A stretch of DNA of 9,856 nt from contig PLKY01000066.1 of NCBI GenBank assembly GCA_003140785.1, positions 1 through 9,856 on the forward strand. Direction: 5' to 3'. The stretch's first letter is position 1. Every line of letters begins with the position of its first letter. A model generated the notes under the pieces. The model did no database searches. It was given only the letters and a program-made list of their open reading frames with translations, and was not told the origin of the DNA. The translations under genes and the position numbers were made by a program. This DNA is from Acidobacteriaceae bacterium (lineage in GTDB: Bacteria > Acidobacteriota > Terriglobia > Terriglobales > Acidobacteriaceae). Shown here one piece after another: positions 1 through 6,535 of this stretch.

Positions 1-3000
1 TGCCGCCGCTGCCCAGCGTGATGGTGCCGCCACTGCCTAGCGTCACATTGCCGCCGCTGCCGAGAGTGACATTTCCGCCGCTGCCGAGGGCGATGGTGCC
101 GCCGCTGCTGCCAAATGTGTAAGTCCCACCGGCGCCAATCGTGACTGGAGTTCCGCCGCTGGGCGTGACGGTGCCACCACTTCCTAACGTTACAGTGCCG
201 CCGCTGCCCAGCGTGATATTGCCGCCGCTGCCCAGCGCGATGGTGCCGCCGCTACTGAGTGTGACGTTGCCGCCACTGCCGAGAGTGACATTGCCGCCGC
301 TGCCCAGGGTCACAGTTCCGCCAGCACCCACTGTCGCGGTTCCACCACTTCCCAGGGTGATGTTTCCACCGCTGCCCAGAGACAAATCGCCGCCACTGCC
401 CAGCGTCACGGTTCCACCACTGCCGAGCGTGACATTGCCGCCGCTGCCCAAAGTGACATTGCCACCGCTGCCCAGGGCAATGGTGCCGCCGCTACCCAGT
501 GTGATGTTTCCGCCGCTTCCCAGGGCGATCGTGCCGCCGCTGCCCAGCGCGATGGTGCCGCCGCTACCCAGTGTGATGTTTCCGCCGCTGCCCAGGGCGA
601 TCGTGCCGCCGCTGCCCAGCGCGATGGTGCCGCCGCTGCCCAGCGTCACGTTCCCGCCGCTCCCCAGGGTGACATTACCACCGCTGCCGAGAGCAATGGT
701 GCCGCCACTGCTGCCAAATGTGTAAGTCCCGCCTGCTGCGACCACGGTTGTACCGGTGCTGTCCGTGACCGTCCCGCCGCTGCCCAACGTTACCGTTCCG
801 CCGCTGCCGAGGGTGACGTTGCCGCCGCTGCCCAGCGTGATGGTGCCGCCACTGCTAAGGGTGACGCTGCCCCCAATGCTCAACGCGACTGTGCCGCTGG
901 CGCCCGGAGTTACTGTGCCACCGCTGCCGAGCGTGACGTTCCCGCCGCTGCCCAGTGTCACGTTGCCGCCACTTCCGAGCGTGATCGTGCCACCGCTGCT
1001 CAAGGTGACATTGCCGCCGCTGCCCAAGGTCACGGTGCCACCGCTGCCCAGGGCCACCGTCCCCCCCCTACCAAGGGCCACCGTTCCGCCTGCCGCGATG
1101 TTCAACGGTGCCGAGGAGGAACCAAACGAAAGCACGCTCGCCAACGATGCGAACTCACCACCGGTCGCGCCCACCTGACGCAGATCGAGGTTGGCCACGT
1201 CGTTGTATCCCCGCAACGTCGTATACGGCACGCCATCGAAGGTAATGTTCTGCCCATTCGACCACGCCGGAGTGATTGGTGCGATCGGCCCATCCACGCG
1301 ATAACCTGTATCACCCGTGAGCGGAGTGCCGTCGCAATGCAGCGTGGCTGGGCTGGTCGTCGAGCTGGGTGCGATAGGTGTGTACCAGATCGAGGTCGAG
1401 AACGTCGCGGGATTGCCGGAGCCGTCTGTAAGTTGAGTGACCGAACCAAACGAAGCTTGGTTCAAAACGGCGGGTGGTGGTCCGCCGTCAAGCTGTTGGT
1501 TGGAATACGCAACGGCTAGATTCGGTCCGACCCCATCGAGCTGGAAGAGATAGTTCATCGAGCTTTGATAGTTAGGCTTGCAATTAGCTTCGAAGTTAGG
1601 CACATAACTACCGGACGTGTCATAGTAAAGCCCACCGTGGCTCAAGCCAAGCGTGTGGCCGATCTCATGAAACAGCGTGCCGGCGATAACATTGGCGCGC
1701 TTACTCATGTCCTGGTTCGGGGCCGTCAACCAAAGACCCAGCGTAACTGCGGAATCAGAGCCGCCGAGATCGGAGTAGCCGGAGATACTTGTCACCGTGC
1801 CGGAAGTCAGACCAATGACCGGTTCAGGCAACGTGGAGTTGGGATAACTCCAGTTGGGGACACTTGGAGTTGAGACTGTGATTGTCTTCGTGTCAGCACA
1901 GCCTGTCGTGTTGTACACCCCGTTCAGGCTCGGGTTTCCAAGCACGCCAAAAATCGTGATGCGGCTTGGGCAAGCATTAATCCCGGGGCCTCGGTCGGTG
2001 GTGCCAATCGTCGTTACGCCACTTACCACACTGATTGATGTCAAAGATCCGTAACGCGTGTTCCACGCCGGTATCGCCAGGGAGTGGCCGAACAGTACGT
2101 AGTGATAGCTATCCTTCTGCCCGTAGGGGAAACGGATGCTGCAATCGCCGCCGGCCGCGCAAGACGCAAAATTCTTCGGCCACAGCTTCGAGAATTCCAG
2201 GCTGTTCTTCCAGCTGATCACGCCCGGCTCATTGGGGAACTCGCAAAGCTGCGATTGATTGGCGTCCTGACAGATATCTTCAGGCACCGCGTTTCCAACT
2301 TCGAGATGCAGCGTGACTCCGTTCGCGGCGAACGCCTGTTGGACCATTGCGAGTGGATCGTTGCCGCTGGCGTCGGGCGAGGGGAACAGATTTTCCTGGG
2401 TCGGATCGCATGAGCCGTTTGATAACACGGCGCCGCACATGTAATCGAGTTGAACGAACAGGTCCTTTTCGTGTTTTTTTGCACCCGGCAACGGCACCCA
2501 CGATCCGGTCTTCACGTCGTAATAGCCAGGGTTCCCTGTATTGGGATCGCCCGCACCGGGGCCTGTCTTCCAGACGTCAAGGATTCCGTCATTGTCGCTA
2601 TTGGTGACGGGCGTGCTGACAATCACCGCAGCATAGGCGCTGCCGGGATTCAGCGTCGTGCTGTACTGACTCGCATCTGCGGGGAGCGTGACAGAACTGG
2701 TGCTGTTGTTCCAAGCTCCACCGGCTGCGAAGAGGTTCGTATTCTCTACCGCGCCAGACGTTCCGAGCGCGTCATAGAATCCCTCCACCGCCTGAGGCGT
2801 AGAGGTCGTGGGAACCGATGAACCGTCGTAAATCACCACGGATTTGAGCGGGAAGTTCGGAGACAAGACGCGATACAGGACCACCAGGCTTGCGCCCTCG
2901 GTGAGCGGGAAGGTGCTTCCTCCAGCGTCGGGCAGAGTGACAGTGTGGGTGCCCGAGGCATAGCGGATCCCATTGGCCTGAGCCACAAAATAGGCATTGA

Positions 3001-6000
3001 CGTCGGCGCGATACACGCGCAGCGTTCCGCTCAACGCACCGTCCGTATAGGGCACGTCGGTTCCTATCTGCTGCCCGGTAATCGGAAATTCATCGAAGGT
3101 TCCGCTGCCGCCCGAAGCCGATGGCGTATTCTCGACCGTCGCCCAGTACAGAAAAGCGTCAATGATGTCAGCGCCCGGGGGAACACCCTGGTTGCCACCT
3201 TGTGCGCTACTGGGGATCGTGATACTTCCCGTGGCTGTGCCGCTTACGCCGGTTCCCCGCAGAGTGACTCCCGCAGAAACGTAGTCACCGGTGACGAAGT
3301 AATTGTTCTCGAGGGTCAGCGGGTTGGAGGTGGGCTGTGGGCCACTTGAGACGAGCAATTCGACAGCTGATCCGACAACGGCCTGAGTTCCCGCGGAGGG
3401 GTTCTGACTAATCACACTGCCCGAAGGCACGGTGCTGCTGAATGCAGTGGTCACCGATCCCAGCGTCAAACTCGCATTTGTTAGAGCTGTCCCCGCCGCC
3501 GATTGCGTCTGCCCAACTACGTTGGGTACCGCCACGGTGGTGGGGGCGGTTTGGACACCAACGCCGCTGAGGGTGACAGTCTGCGTAGCGGACGCGGCGT
3601 TCAGAGCGTTGTCGTCCAGAAGAATAGTTTCGTTGAGTTGCAAGCCTGGCGAAAGAGCGCCCGTTTGCGGCGTGAAATCGACGGTCAGCGTGCAGATCCC
3701 TCCTGCAACGACCGTGTTGCCGTTCGCGCAGTTGCTGCTTCCGGCGCCTTCGGGAAAGTCCGTCGGGTAATTGGGATTGGGGTAGAGCGGCAGGTTCCCG
3801 ATGTTCTGCACAGAGACGGTCTGCGGGCTGTCGGTGCTCGTGCTGCCCACGTTCGTGGGAGCAAAAGTCAAGGACGGTGCCTGGGACCGGTTCACCTTGA
3901 CGACTCGGTTGTTGATGTTATCGGCTATGAAGAGATTTCCCGTTGCATCCACCGCCGCATTGAGCGACTGTATCCCGCTGGCCACGCTAACCTGGCAGCT
4001 GCTGCTGTTACAGCCGACCGGAACTTCAATCACCGAGCCACCATTGCCAAGCCCAAGGTCGGTCACGAAGACGTCGCCAGCCGCGTCCACTGCAACACTT
4101 TCCACTTGGCTCCATCCAGTGCCGATCGTCGTCTGGCAGCTGCTGACGGTGCAGCCGGCCGGAACTTCCACGATTGCTTTGAGGCCAAAGTCGGCGATGA
4201 AGAGATCGCCTGCGGCATCCACGGCCATACCAACTGGACTGGCGCCGGCGGGGCTGTACACCGTAGTCGGAACGCCGCCATTCGCGGGAATTTCCGCGAC
4301 AAAACCTCCGGCGGAACCTCCGCTCGAACTGAAGTTGCCGAAAAATATATCGCCTATTCCATCCACGGCGACGCCCAACTCGGCGTTTGGTGTTCCGGGT
4401 TCGCCGGCAATCAGCGTCGCGTTGGGAACCAGTACCTGTTCGCAGCCGCTATTGGTGCAGCCAGCTGGAATTTCCAGCACTTCGTTCAGGTTGTTATCCG
4501 CGACGAACAGATCGCCGGCTCCATCCAAAGCCAGACCCTGCGGGTAAGCGAATCCGCCGCCGAGCGTAATCGGTGTGCCGCCGCCTGCCGGCACCTTGAC
4601 CACAGAGCCAGAGCCGGGCGTGGTGCTCGCCGAAGTGTTTCCGATGTAGAGATTGCCCGTTGCATCGACCGCTAGGCCCTTGGGTGCGGCCAGAGTGCCG
4701 GTATTGAGTGTGGTCTGCACGCCGGGGCCAAAGGCAACCGCCGGCGCTTCGCCATTGCCATAGATCTGATTGATCGCCCTAAGGCCGCCGCTGCTGTTGA
4801 ACAGTTCCACAGCACCTTGTCGTAAACCGGGCACAAGCGGGGTGAAGGTGACGTTGACGGTGCACGTGCCTGGAGAGACAGGGCCGGTACAGGTGTTGCC
4901 GCTCAGTGTGAAGTCACGGCCGCTCGCGCCTTGCGTAAGGACGGTGGTTGCCCCGAAGTCAGTCCCCGGGACATTGTAAGTCAGCGCAAGAGTATTGCTG
5001 CACGGTGCCGGAGAAGTTTGTCCCGACGGGCAAACATTGACGCTGCCGAAATTCGCGGGAAGCCCCCACTCCCAGGTGTCCATGTCTGGAGAAATTCCCG
5101 AGTACAGGATCACCTGGCCCAGCGCCGCATCGTAGGTCATGTCGTTGGGGGCGATACGCCCGCTCAGCCCGCTCGGTGTCGTCCCCTCAGTCCAATTCGT
5201 CCCGTTCCATACCCACGTGTCATTCAGATAGTTTGTGCCGCCGGTTGTGCCGCCGAACATGACAGTCTGGCCGAGCACTGCGTTATAGGCCATGCCGGCT
5301 GCGTAGCGTGGGGGCGGGCTACCCGCGGTGTTGGGTGCAATCAGTTGCGTCCACCCATTCGTCCCATCCCACGTCCACGTGTCGTTCAGATTTCCGGCGG
5401 TGCTGGAACCTCCAAACAGAATCACCTTGCCCAGCGCTGCGTCGTAGGCCATACCGAAGTCGTCACGCGGAGACGGGCTGCCCGTACTGTTCGATGGAAT
5501 CAGCTGAGTCCATGTGGTTCCATTCCATGCCCACAAGTCGTTCTGAGGGGTCCCGCTCGTGTCGATCCCACCGAACAACAGCACCTCGTTGGCAGCCGCA
5601 TCGTAGACCATGGCTGCGGCATTGCGACCAGTGGGGCTGGTTGCCGGGCTCGCCTGAGTCCAGTTGGTCCCGTTCCACAGCCATGTATCGCCCAGACGAT
5701 TGCCGCTACTGTTGTCCGTGCCGCCGAACAGGACCACCTGGCCGTGTGCCCCATCGTAGACCATCGCAGGGTTCCAGCGCGCAGAGGGGCTGGATGCGGC
5801 GGACACCGGAGACTGCGTCCAATTCGTTCCGTTCCACAACCACGTGTCGTTGCTCGGGTCGTCGTTGCCGCTGAATAAAACCACCTGCCCGTGCGCAGCG
5901 TCGTACGTCAAGGAGGACTCAAAACGTGGCCCCGGGTTGGCCGCAGGAGATTGCTGATACCAATTTGGCGCTAGGGTCTGCGCGTTCGCCGGGACGCAGA

Positions 6001-6136
6001 AAGAGCCGAGCAGCATGAGCGACGCCGCAAACAAGACAAAGCCTCGCCGCCACGCGAGACCCTGCCGGAAACTATCGAGAGGAGAGCTCAACTTCCGGTC
6101 CCCGGAAATCTTCCAAGACATAGTTGTCTGTTTCAT
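1..6136 (-). CDS. Giant secreted multidomain metzincin-type metalloprotease with C-terminal octapeptide repeats (partial, 3' end outside window)
   Basis: The frame is open from ATG 6136 to the left edge, at least 2045 codons, with no in-frame stop when split codon by codon. The start is preceded by GAGGAG and a 4-nt spacer. Residues 1-52 form a signal peptide: a long basic N-region, hydrophobic core FVLFAASLMLLGSFCV, and likely cleavage after ANA. Order of domains: about 60-357, six kelch-like repeats (YDAAHGQVVLFGG...DTWLWNGTNWTQ); 358-466, Cys-containing beta-sandwich of choice-of-anchor/ASH type; 467-745, NHL repeats (GLAVDATGNLYIGN, VAVDAAGDVFV); 746-865, second such sandwich; 866-933, PASTA (VPNVVGQ...); about 936-1180, unrecognised surface-type region ending in a Ca-loop-like SDNDGILD; about 1215-1650, zinc protease with HEIGHTLGLSH at 1490-1500 and Met-turn SSMNY around Met1527; from about 1683, 8-residue repeats. 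I infer an exported or cell-surface protease/adhesin. Its substrate cannot be read from the sequence. Confidence 0.9.
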   Translation of the reverse strand, partial: MKQTTMSWKISGDRKLSSPLDSFRQGLAWRRGFVLFAASLMLLGSFCVPANAQTLAPNWYQQSPAANPGPRFESSLTYDAAHGQVVLFSGNDDPSNDTWLWNGTNWTQSPVSAASSPSARWNPAMVYDGAHGQVVLFGGTDNSSGNRLGDTWLWNGTNWTQASPATSPTGRNAAAMVYDAAANEVLLFGGIDTSGTPQNDLWAWNGTTWTQLIPSNSTGSPSPRDDFGMAYDAALGKVILFGGSSTAGNLNDTWTWDGTNGWTQLIAPNTAGSPPPRYAAGMAYNAVLGQTVMFGGTTGGTNYLNDTWVWNGTNWTEGTTPSGLSGRIAPNDMTYDAALGQVILYSGISPDMDTWEWGLPANFGSVNVCPSGQTSPAPCSNTLALTYNVPGTDFGATTVLTQGASGRDFTLSGNTCTGPVSPGTCTVNVTFTPLVPGLRQGAVELFNSSGGLRAINQIYGNGEAPAVAFGPGVQTTLNTGTLAAPKGLAVDATGNLYIGNTSASTTPGSGSVVKVPAGGGTPITLGGGFAYPQGLALDGAGDLFVADNNLNEVLEIPAGCTNSGCEQVLVPNATLIAGEPGTPNAELGVAVDGIGDIFFGNFSSSGGSAGGFVAEIPANGGVPTTVYSPAGASPVGMAVDAAGDLFIADFGLKAIVEVPAGCTVSSCQTTIGTGWSQVESVAVDAAGDVFVTDLGLGNGGSVIEVPVGCNSSSCQVSVASGIQSLNAAVDATGNLFIADNINNRVVKVNRSQAPSLTFAPTNVGSTSTDSPQTVSVQNIGNLPLYPNPNYPTDFPEGAGSSNCANGNTVVAGGICTLTVDFTPQTGALSPGLQLNETILLDDNALNAASATQTVTLSGVGVQTAPTTVAVPNVVGQTQSAAGTALTNASLTLGSVTTAFSSTVPSGSVISQNPSAGTQAVVGSAVELLVSSGPQPTSNPLTLENNYFVTGDYVSAGVTLRGTGVSGTATGSITIPSSAQGGNQGVPPGADIIDAFLYWATVENTPSASGGSGTFDEFPITGQQIGTDVPYTDGALSGTLRVYRADVNAYFVAQANGIRYASGTHTVTLPDAGGSTFPLTEGASLVVLYRVLSPNFPLKSVVIYDGSSVPTTSTPQAVEGFYDALGTSGAVENTNLFAAGGAWNNSTSSVTLPADASQYSTTLNPGSAYAAVIVSTPVTNSDNDGILDVWKTGPGAGDPNTGNPGYYDVKTGSWVPLPGAKKHEKDLFVQLDYMCGAVLSNGSCDPTQENLFPSPDASGNDPLAMVQQAFAANGVTLHLEVGNAVPEDICQDANQSQLCEFPNEPGVISWKNSLEFSKLWPKNFASCAAGGDCSIRFPYGQKDSYHYVLFGHSLAIPAWNTRYGSLTSISVVSGVTTIGTTDRGPGINACPSRITIFGVLGNPSLNGVYNTTGCADTKTITVSTPSVPNWSYPNSTLPEPVIGLTSGTVTSISGYSDLGGSDSAVTLGLWLTAPNQDMSKRANVIAGTLFHEIGHTLGLSHGGLYYDTSGSYVPNFEANCKPNYQSSMNYLFQLDGVGPNLAVAYSNQQLDGGPPPAVLNQASFGSVTQLTDGSGNPATFSTSIWYTPIAPSSTTSPATLHCDGTPLTGDTGYRVDGPIAPITPAWSNGQNITFDGVPYTTLRGYNDVANLDLRQVGATGGEFASLASVLSFGSSSAPLNIAAGGTVALGRGGTVALGSGGTVTLGSGGNVTLSSGGTITLGSGGNVTLGSGGNVTLGSGGTVTPGASGTVALSIGGSVTLSSGGTITLGSGGNVTLGSGGTVTLGSGGTVTDSTGTTVVAAGGTYTFGSSGGTIALGSGGNVTLGSGGNVTLGSGGTIALGSGGTIALGSGGNITLGSGGTIALGSGGTIALGSGGNITLGSGGTIALGSGGNVTLGSGGNVTLGSGGTVTLGSGGDLSLGSGGNITLGSGGTATVGAGGTVTLGSGGNVTLGSGGNVTLSSGGTIALGSGGNITLGSGGTVTLGSGGTVTPSGGTPVTIGAGGTYTFGSSGGTIALGSGGNVTLGSGGNVTLGSGGTITLGSGG
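2..1093 (-). repeat. 24-bp / octapeptide tandem repeat array (about 45 units, continues past left edge)
   Basis: The array has a 24-bp period. Read on the minus strand it encodes LGSGG(T/N)(V/I)(T/A) over and over, from about residue 1682 to the window edge. Gly4 and Gly5 and the preceding Ser are nearly invariant, position 6 is Thr or Asn, position 7 Val or Ile, and position 8 Thr or Ala. Degenerate units include TVTPGASG, VALSIGGS and GGDLSLGS. Two non-octameric breaks carry GGTYTFGSSGG. The regular alternation of small and beta-branched residues suggests a beta-solenoid or beta-roll. On the plus strand the same DNA reads as PPLPSVT-type Pro-rich frames, which I take to be shadows. Confidence 0.92.
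491..634 (-). repeat. Near-perfect 72-bp direct duplication inside the array
   Basis: The 72 bases at 491-562 recur at 563-634, with one difference seen by eye (T at 518, G at 590). Each copy is three octapeptide units. Elsewhere in the array neighbouring units differ at several synonymous positions, so this triplet looks like a recent duplication by slippage or unequal recombination. It keeps the reading frame. Confidence 0.8.
1187..2494 (-). other. Metzincin-like zinc protease domain within the giant protein
   Basis: This covers about residues 1215-1650. The zinc motif HExxHxxGxxH is complete as HEIGHTLGLSH, encoded at 1637-1669: zinc ligands H1490, H1494 and H1500, catalytic base E1491. 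A methionine in the context SSMNYLFQ (Met codon 1556-1558) lies 27 residues after the third histidine, as expected for the metzincin Met-turn. The domain opens with KKHEKDLFVQLDYM, and SYHYVLFGH precedes the zinc site; this layout is known from large bacterial and archaeal secreted proteins. All catalytic residues are present, so activity is plausible. The exact peptidase family cannot be fixed without a profile search. Confidence 0.85.
3338..3541 (-). other. Single PASTA domain
   Basis: Residues about 866-933 begin TTVAVPNVVGQTQSAAGTAL and end with VPSGSVISQNPSAGTQ followed by VELLVSSGP. This is the classic PASTA pattern (VPNVVG near the N-terminus, V..Q.P..G near the C-terminus). PASTA domains are best known from penicillin-binding proteins and Ser/Thr kinases, where they can contact peptidoglycan. 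One copy in a secreted protease may help cell-wall association; that role is inference. Confidence 0.8.
3902..4738 (-). other. NHL-repeat propeller segment
   Basis: Residues about 467-745 carry successive NHL-type units such as APKGLAVDATGNLYIGNTS, YPQGLALDGAGDLFVADNN, AELGVAVDGIGDIFFGNFS, PVGMAVDAAGDLFIADFG, VESVAVDAAGDVFVTDLG and LNAAVDATGNLFIADNINN, each followed by a short VxxVPxG(C) strand. That makes about six blades, a second predicted propeller in the same chain. Several blades contain a CxxxxC pair (CTNSGC, CTVSSC, CNSSSC), which may form disulphides outside the cytoplasm. The function is presumed to be binding. Confidence 0.8.
5066..5959 (-). other. Six kelch-like repeats, predicted beta-propeller
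   Basis: Residues about 60-357 contain six copies of a roughly 50-residue unit. Each has (M/L)xYDAAxGQVVLFGG, then a variable loop of Gly, Asn, Asp and Thr, then NDTWxWNGTNWTQ. Six such units would close a six-bladed propeller of kelch/galactose-oxidase type. The sixth copy is degenerate (VILYSGISPDMDTWEWG). Such propellers usually mediate ligand or protein binding; nothing indicates enzymatic activity here. Confidence 0.8.
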
Positions 6137-6140
6137 AGCT

Positions 6141-6146
6141 CTCCTC
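6141..6146 (-). promoter_or_regulatory. Shine-Dalgarno of the giant protease gene
   Basis: Minus-strand GAGGAG lies 4 nt before the ATG at 6134-6136. It supports this start, as does the complete signal peptide that follows. A second in-frame ATG at codon 6 (6119-6121) has no better site. Confidence 0.7.
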
Positions 6147-6317
6147 TTATCTTGCATAGCTAAGCTATTTAGATTGAATACACTGGGATGATCCGAAATC
6201 TGGCGTCGTCCGTGTGGATATGGGCAAGCGCCCAGCCCGTCGGCACAGTCCTTCATTTCACCGACTCAAATTCAAAATTGCCATTGGGGAATGGCACTGC
6301 TTTCCGGGCTATTCATG

Positions 6318-6352
6318 CCGCATAAGCGGACCGAGATTACTCGGCACTTATG
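6318..6352. other. Nested and alternative hairpins in the divergent region
   Basis: CCGC-ataa-GCGG (6318-6329) is followed one base later by CCGAG-atta-CTCGG (6331-6344). In addition CATAAG (6321-6326) is complementary to CTTATG (6347-6352) and TGCCG (6316-6320) to CGGCA (6342-6346), so the segment can fold as two small hairpins or one longer one. It could be an RNA structure or a protein-binding site. No known riboswitch is recognised. Confidence 0.4.
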
Positions 6353-6424
6353 GGAGAGAGCCTTTCAGGGGATGAGATTCCAAACTATTGAAGGTAATGT
6401 TGAATTGTCAAGGAACTCGGCCCC

Positions 6425-6437
6425 TTTCGGACCGAAA
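6425..6437. promoter_or_regulatory. Perfect 13-nt palindrome TTTCGG-A-CCGAAA, candidate operator
   Basis: Six perfectly complementary bases flank a central A, about 100 bp upstream of the FHA-phosphatase start codon and directly next to the ATTAACAATTG word. Size and symmetry fit a dimeric regulator site, but no family-specific match is recognised and chance occurrence is possible. Confidence 0.35.
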
Positions 6438-6509
6438 TTAACAATTGAATGCAACGGTCTTGCAGCCACACGCAAAATCCGCGTGCGATCGGCGCTGCAA
6501 TCGGCCGAC

Positions 6510-6518
6510 TGCTAGAAT
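6510..6518 (+). promoter_or_regulatory. Candidate extended -10 promoter for the phosphatase gene
   Basis: TGCTAGAAT at 6510-6518 is a TGn-TAGAAT extended -10 element ending 17 nt before ATG 6536. It would give a 5' leader of only about 10 nt, which agrees with the absence of a Shine-Dalgarno before this ATG. No good -35 hexamer sits at the usual spacing. Confidence 0.4.
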
Positions 6519-6535
6519 TCACTCACCCGACGCTT

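Larger units (their letters stand above)
6137..6535. promoter_or_regulatory. Divergent intergenic control region
   Basis: These 399 bases separate two divergent genes and must hold promoters for both. Visible inverted repeats: ATAGCT-A-AGCTAT at 6156-6168, just upstream of the protease ribosome-binding site; GCCATT-GGGG-AATGGC at 6280-6295; nested stems at 6318-6352; and TTTCGG-A-CCGAAA at 6425-6437. A small plus-strand frame inside (6291-6515) has no recognisable ribosome-binding site or family resemblance, so I treat the region as non-coding. No convincing sigma-70 promoter for the minus-strand gene was found. Confidence 0.6.

Noticed and set aside
2..1093. CRISPR array or non-coding satellite as an explanation for the 24-bp repeats
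   Set aside because: There are no unique spacers, and the period is an exact multiple of three that stays in frame with a long coding sequence.
141..1178. Two long plus-strand frames of PPLPSVT-type proline-rich repeats
   Set aside because: They are antisense to the octapeptide array. The minus frame continues for about 5 kb through recognisable domains in the same phase, while the plus frames are broken by stops at the GGTYTFGSS breaks and match no upstream signals.
2474..2480. Seven-A run on the coding strand (GCA AAA AAA CAC) as a programmed frameshift site
   Set aside because: The zero frame continues intact through the catalytic domain and the run simply encodes Lys-Lys in a linker. 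No downstream stimulatory structure or useful alternative frame was seen.
3503..4675. 390-codon plus-strand frame, and the overlapping frame at 3801-4547
   Set aside because: Both are shadows of the NHL/PASTA part of the minus-strand gene. Composition is Arg/His/Ala-rich with no recognisable domain, and the opposite strand encodes clear NHL repeats.
4931..5878. 315-codon plus-strand frame over the kelch region
   Set aside because: Its repeated RPIRSVPQPRV pattern is the antisense reading of the kelch unit NGTNWTQ; there is no independent support.
6291..6515. 74-codon plus-strand frame in the divergent intergenic region
   Set aside because: No Shine-Dalgarno and no family resemblance. It overlaps the inverted repeats and candidate promoter and ends just before the phosphatase gene. 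A tiny real gene cannot be fully excluded.
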